Assembly: GCA_022819945.1 (NCBI GenBank)
Contig: JAJEGI010000005.1
Location: 62,001-126,000 of the forward strand
Reading direction: 5' to 3'
DNA: 64,000 nt
Source of the DNA: Candidatus Poribacteria bacterium
Lineage (GTDB): Bacteria > Poribacteria > WGA-4E > WGA-3G
Program-made: the position numbers and the translations under genes
The notes under the pieces: model-generated
Seen by the model: the letters and a program-made list of their open reading frames with translations, nothing else
What the model was told of the DNA's origin: nothing
Database searches by the model: none
Shown here: in pieces, positions 62,550 through 64,000 of the stretch
Layout of the letters: each line of letters opens with the position of its first letter
Position numbering within the stretch: position 1 is the stretch's first letter

Positions 62550-64000
62550 ATGTCAAGAAATATGCTTATAAAAATTGCGAGTCTAATCCTAATGGTGGTG
62601 AGTTTCATCGCCTATATCGCTGGTGCATCCGCATTCCCGATCGCCTCGGAGAATCTACTCCCTTGGTCCGTCTGGTTTCTGATTGCGGTCATTGTAAACA
62701 TTGTCTTATGGACCAGCGTTATGAGGTTATTGACGTTCTCACTTGCCGTGATATGGTTCTATGCCTTTGTCGCAGGACTGGTACCCGAAAGTTCCACAGC
62801 GGTAAATTTAACCGAACTCGATTGGAGCGACCCAGACGCAGTCGCTGAGCAGGGTGCCTTGGTGTTCAATGGGAAAGGACAGTGCGCCGCATGCCATACT
62901 GTAGATACCACTGCACCCCCTGGGAGATGTCCCGACTTGACAGACATTGGCGTTAATGCAGCGACTCGCGTCCCCGGCATGGATGCCAAAGCGTATTTGA
63001 TTGAGTCCATGTATCAACCGGCGAATTTTCTTGTGCCCGGCTACGGCAAAATTATGCCAGAGGTCTGGAAGGCACCTATCAATCTCTCCAAATTAGAGAT
63101 TGAAGCCGTTATCGCTTACTTGCAAAGCCAAGGCGGCGAAATTGACCCGACTCCGTTTGATGAACCCATAGATAGAGCGGACGCAGGAAGTACTGCTGAA
63201 GCACTCCCACCGCTGCTTACAGGCGACCCGGAACTCGGCAAAAAGGTCTTTGTAGATGCCGCGTGTATCACGTGCCACGCTGTTCAAGGGATAGAGAGTC
63301 CAGCAGCGGGTGAAACAACAAATGAAGACTTTGAAGTCGTCACCGCACCCGATCTCTCCGAGATCGCAGCCTTTAACGACATGCGCTACCTTGAGGAGTC
63401 AATCCTTTTACCCGGTGCCCAAATTGTCAGTGGGTACGGTGCCGTTACTGTCCGTGCTAACGGAACGACTTTCCAAGGCACACTCGTCTCACAGGACGAA
63501 GAGAAAATTGTCGTCCGAACCAAAACGGCAGACGGCGTGGAAGAAGATCACACCATCTTATTGAGCGAACTTGATGACGAACCGATTGAAGAACTCACAG
63601 ATCTGGAAGCGAAAGGTTATCTTACATTAACACTAACGCCTGCGGATGCGGATGCACCTGTAACGGGGCAATTGGTTTCGGAAACGGATGAAATCGTAAC
63701 ACTTAAGGTCGGCGATGAAGCGCGAACGCTTTCTAAAACAGAGGTGAAGAGCCTGATGACCGTTGTCACTTTTGATGGCGACGAAATTGTTGGCGAATAT
63801 GTTTCAGGAACAATGGATGATGAAGAAATTGTATTAATCGTTGATGGGAACGAAGAGATATTTGATACGTTTGATCTTGAGGAAGCTACTCTGACCCTGG
63901 CGTCTGGCAAGAGACTCCATGTTACATCACCGATGCCCGAAAACTTCCCGATACTCTTATCGGTCGCAGATTTGACAAATCTACTCTCTTTCTTGAGCAC
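62550..64000 (+). CDS. Diheme cytochrome c, partial at window edge
   Basis: The ATG follows an AAGGAA site in the last tandem unit. The 483 visible codons run off the right edge. Three or so membrane helices are seen within the first 90 residues, then two haem sites, CAACH near 112 and CITCH near 239. A later beta-rich part carries repeated patterns such as GTTFQGTLVSQDEEKIVVRT and GDEIVGEYVSGTMDDEEIV. It continues the cluster and may anchor soluble haems to the membrane. The C terminus is not in the window. Confidence 0.85.
   Translation, partial: MSRNMLIKIASLILMVVSFIAYIAGASAFPIASENLLPWSVWFLIAVIVNIVLWTSVMRLLTFSLAVIWFYAFVAGLVPESSTAVNLTELDWSDPDAVAEQGALVFNGKGQCAACHTVDTTAPPGRCPDLTDIGVNAATRVPGMDAKAYLIESMYQPANFLVPGYGKIMPEVWKAPINLSKLEIEAVIAYLQSQGGEIDPTPFDEPIDRADAGSTAEALPPLLTGDPELGKKVFVDAACITCHAVQGIESPAAGETTNEDFEVVTAPDLSEIAAFNDMRYLEESILLPGAQIVSGYGAVTVRANGTTFQGTLVSQDEEKIVVRTKTADGVEEDHTILLSELDDEPIEELTDLEAKGYLTLTLTPADADAPVTGQLVSETDEIVTLKVGDEARTLSKTEVKSLMTVVTFDGDEIVGEYVSGTMDDEEIVLIVDGNEEIFDTFDLEEATLTLASGKRLHVTSPMPENFPILLSVADLTNLLSFLS

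Noticed and set aside
1..64000. CRISPR arrays
   Set aside because: No regularly spaced short repeats with unique spacers were found. The 105-base and 26-base tandem repeats have no variable spacers.

Overview
The window looks like a bacterial chromosome segment of moderate GC from an uncultivated Planctomycetes-like or Poribacteria-like lineage. This is inferred from content: formylglycine-type sulfatases, phytanoyl-CoA dioxygenase family proteins, a DUF1501 Tat protein, an exported protein ending in a YPNPFNP sorting-type tail, a LamG-fold protein, and many dispersed palindromic repeats. UGA is an ordinary stop codon in many genes here. No rRNA, tRNA or CRISPR array was seen.

Layout. 1-8.7 kb: a partial antitoxin-like ORF, two sulfatases, an exported metallophosphatase with a lipoprotein, and a D-threonine aldolase-like enzyme. 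8.7-12.8 kb: an overlapping ATPase/PD-(D/E)XK-like pair and a large membrane protein. 12.9-16.2 kb: winged-helix-like protein, Maf, IolB-like protein, then a NotI-type restriction enzyme truncated tail-to-tail into a DNA methyltransferase. 16.3-20.7 kb: minus-strand operon yebC-ruvC-ruvA-ruvB-queA-yajC. 20.8-26.5 kb: zinc-ribbon protein, PAP2-like membrane protein, a tandem peroxiredoxin read through two in-frame UGA codons, two phytanoyl-CoA dioxygenase proteins and a Gfo/Idh/MocA oxidoreductase. 26.7-33 kb: cydAB, a fused TRAP permease, and a DUF3311/Na-solute symporter pair. 33-45 kb: housekeeping genes (rsmA, coaBC, gmk, polyferredoxin, rsmD), SDR, DUF1501 protein, cupin, GH36-like glycosidase and uracil-DNA glycosylase. 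45-52 kb: a decayed accessory/defence region with a type IIG-like restriction-modification enzyme, a HEPN-like protein, a broken TIR-like gene, an HhH-like protein, a transposase fragment and MITE-like repeats. 53.1-64 kb: an electron-transfer cluster behind a consensus promoter, with Rieske protein, split cytochrome b, octaheme cytochrome c, monoheme c, cupredoxin, a divergent CydA-like protein and a diheme cytochrome c cut by the window edge.

The most striking item is the exported peroxiredoxin at 22313-23323. It has two PrxQ/BCP-type domains, and in both the peroxidatic cysteine position is UGA, with the frame open on both sides, the resolving cysteine kept five residues on, and a SECIS-like hairpin just downstream. 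I read it as a double-selenocysteine protein. The second point of interest is the respiratory cluster, which couples a Rieske/cytochrome b complex to an octaheme cytochrome and a bd-like subunit. The region also shows how repeats and deletions remodel genes: the restriction enzyme, the TIR-like gene and the 3' end of the TRAP gene are all affected.
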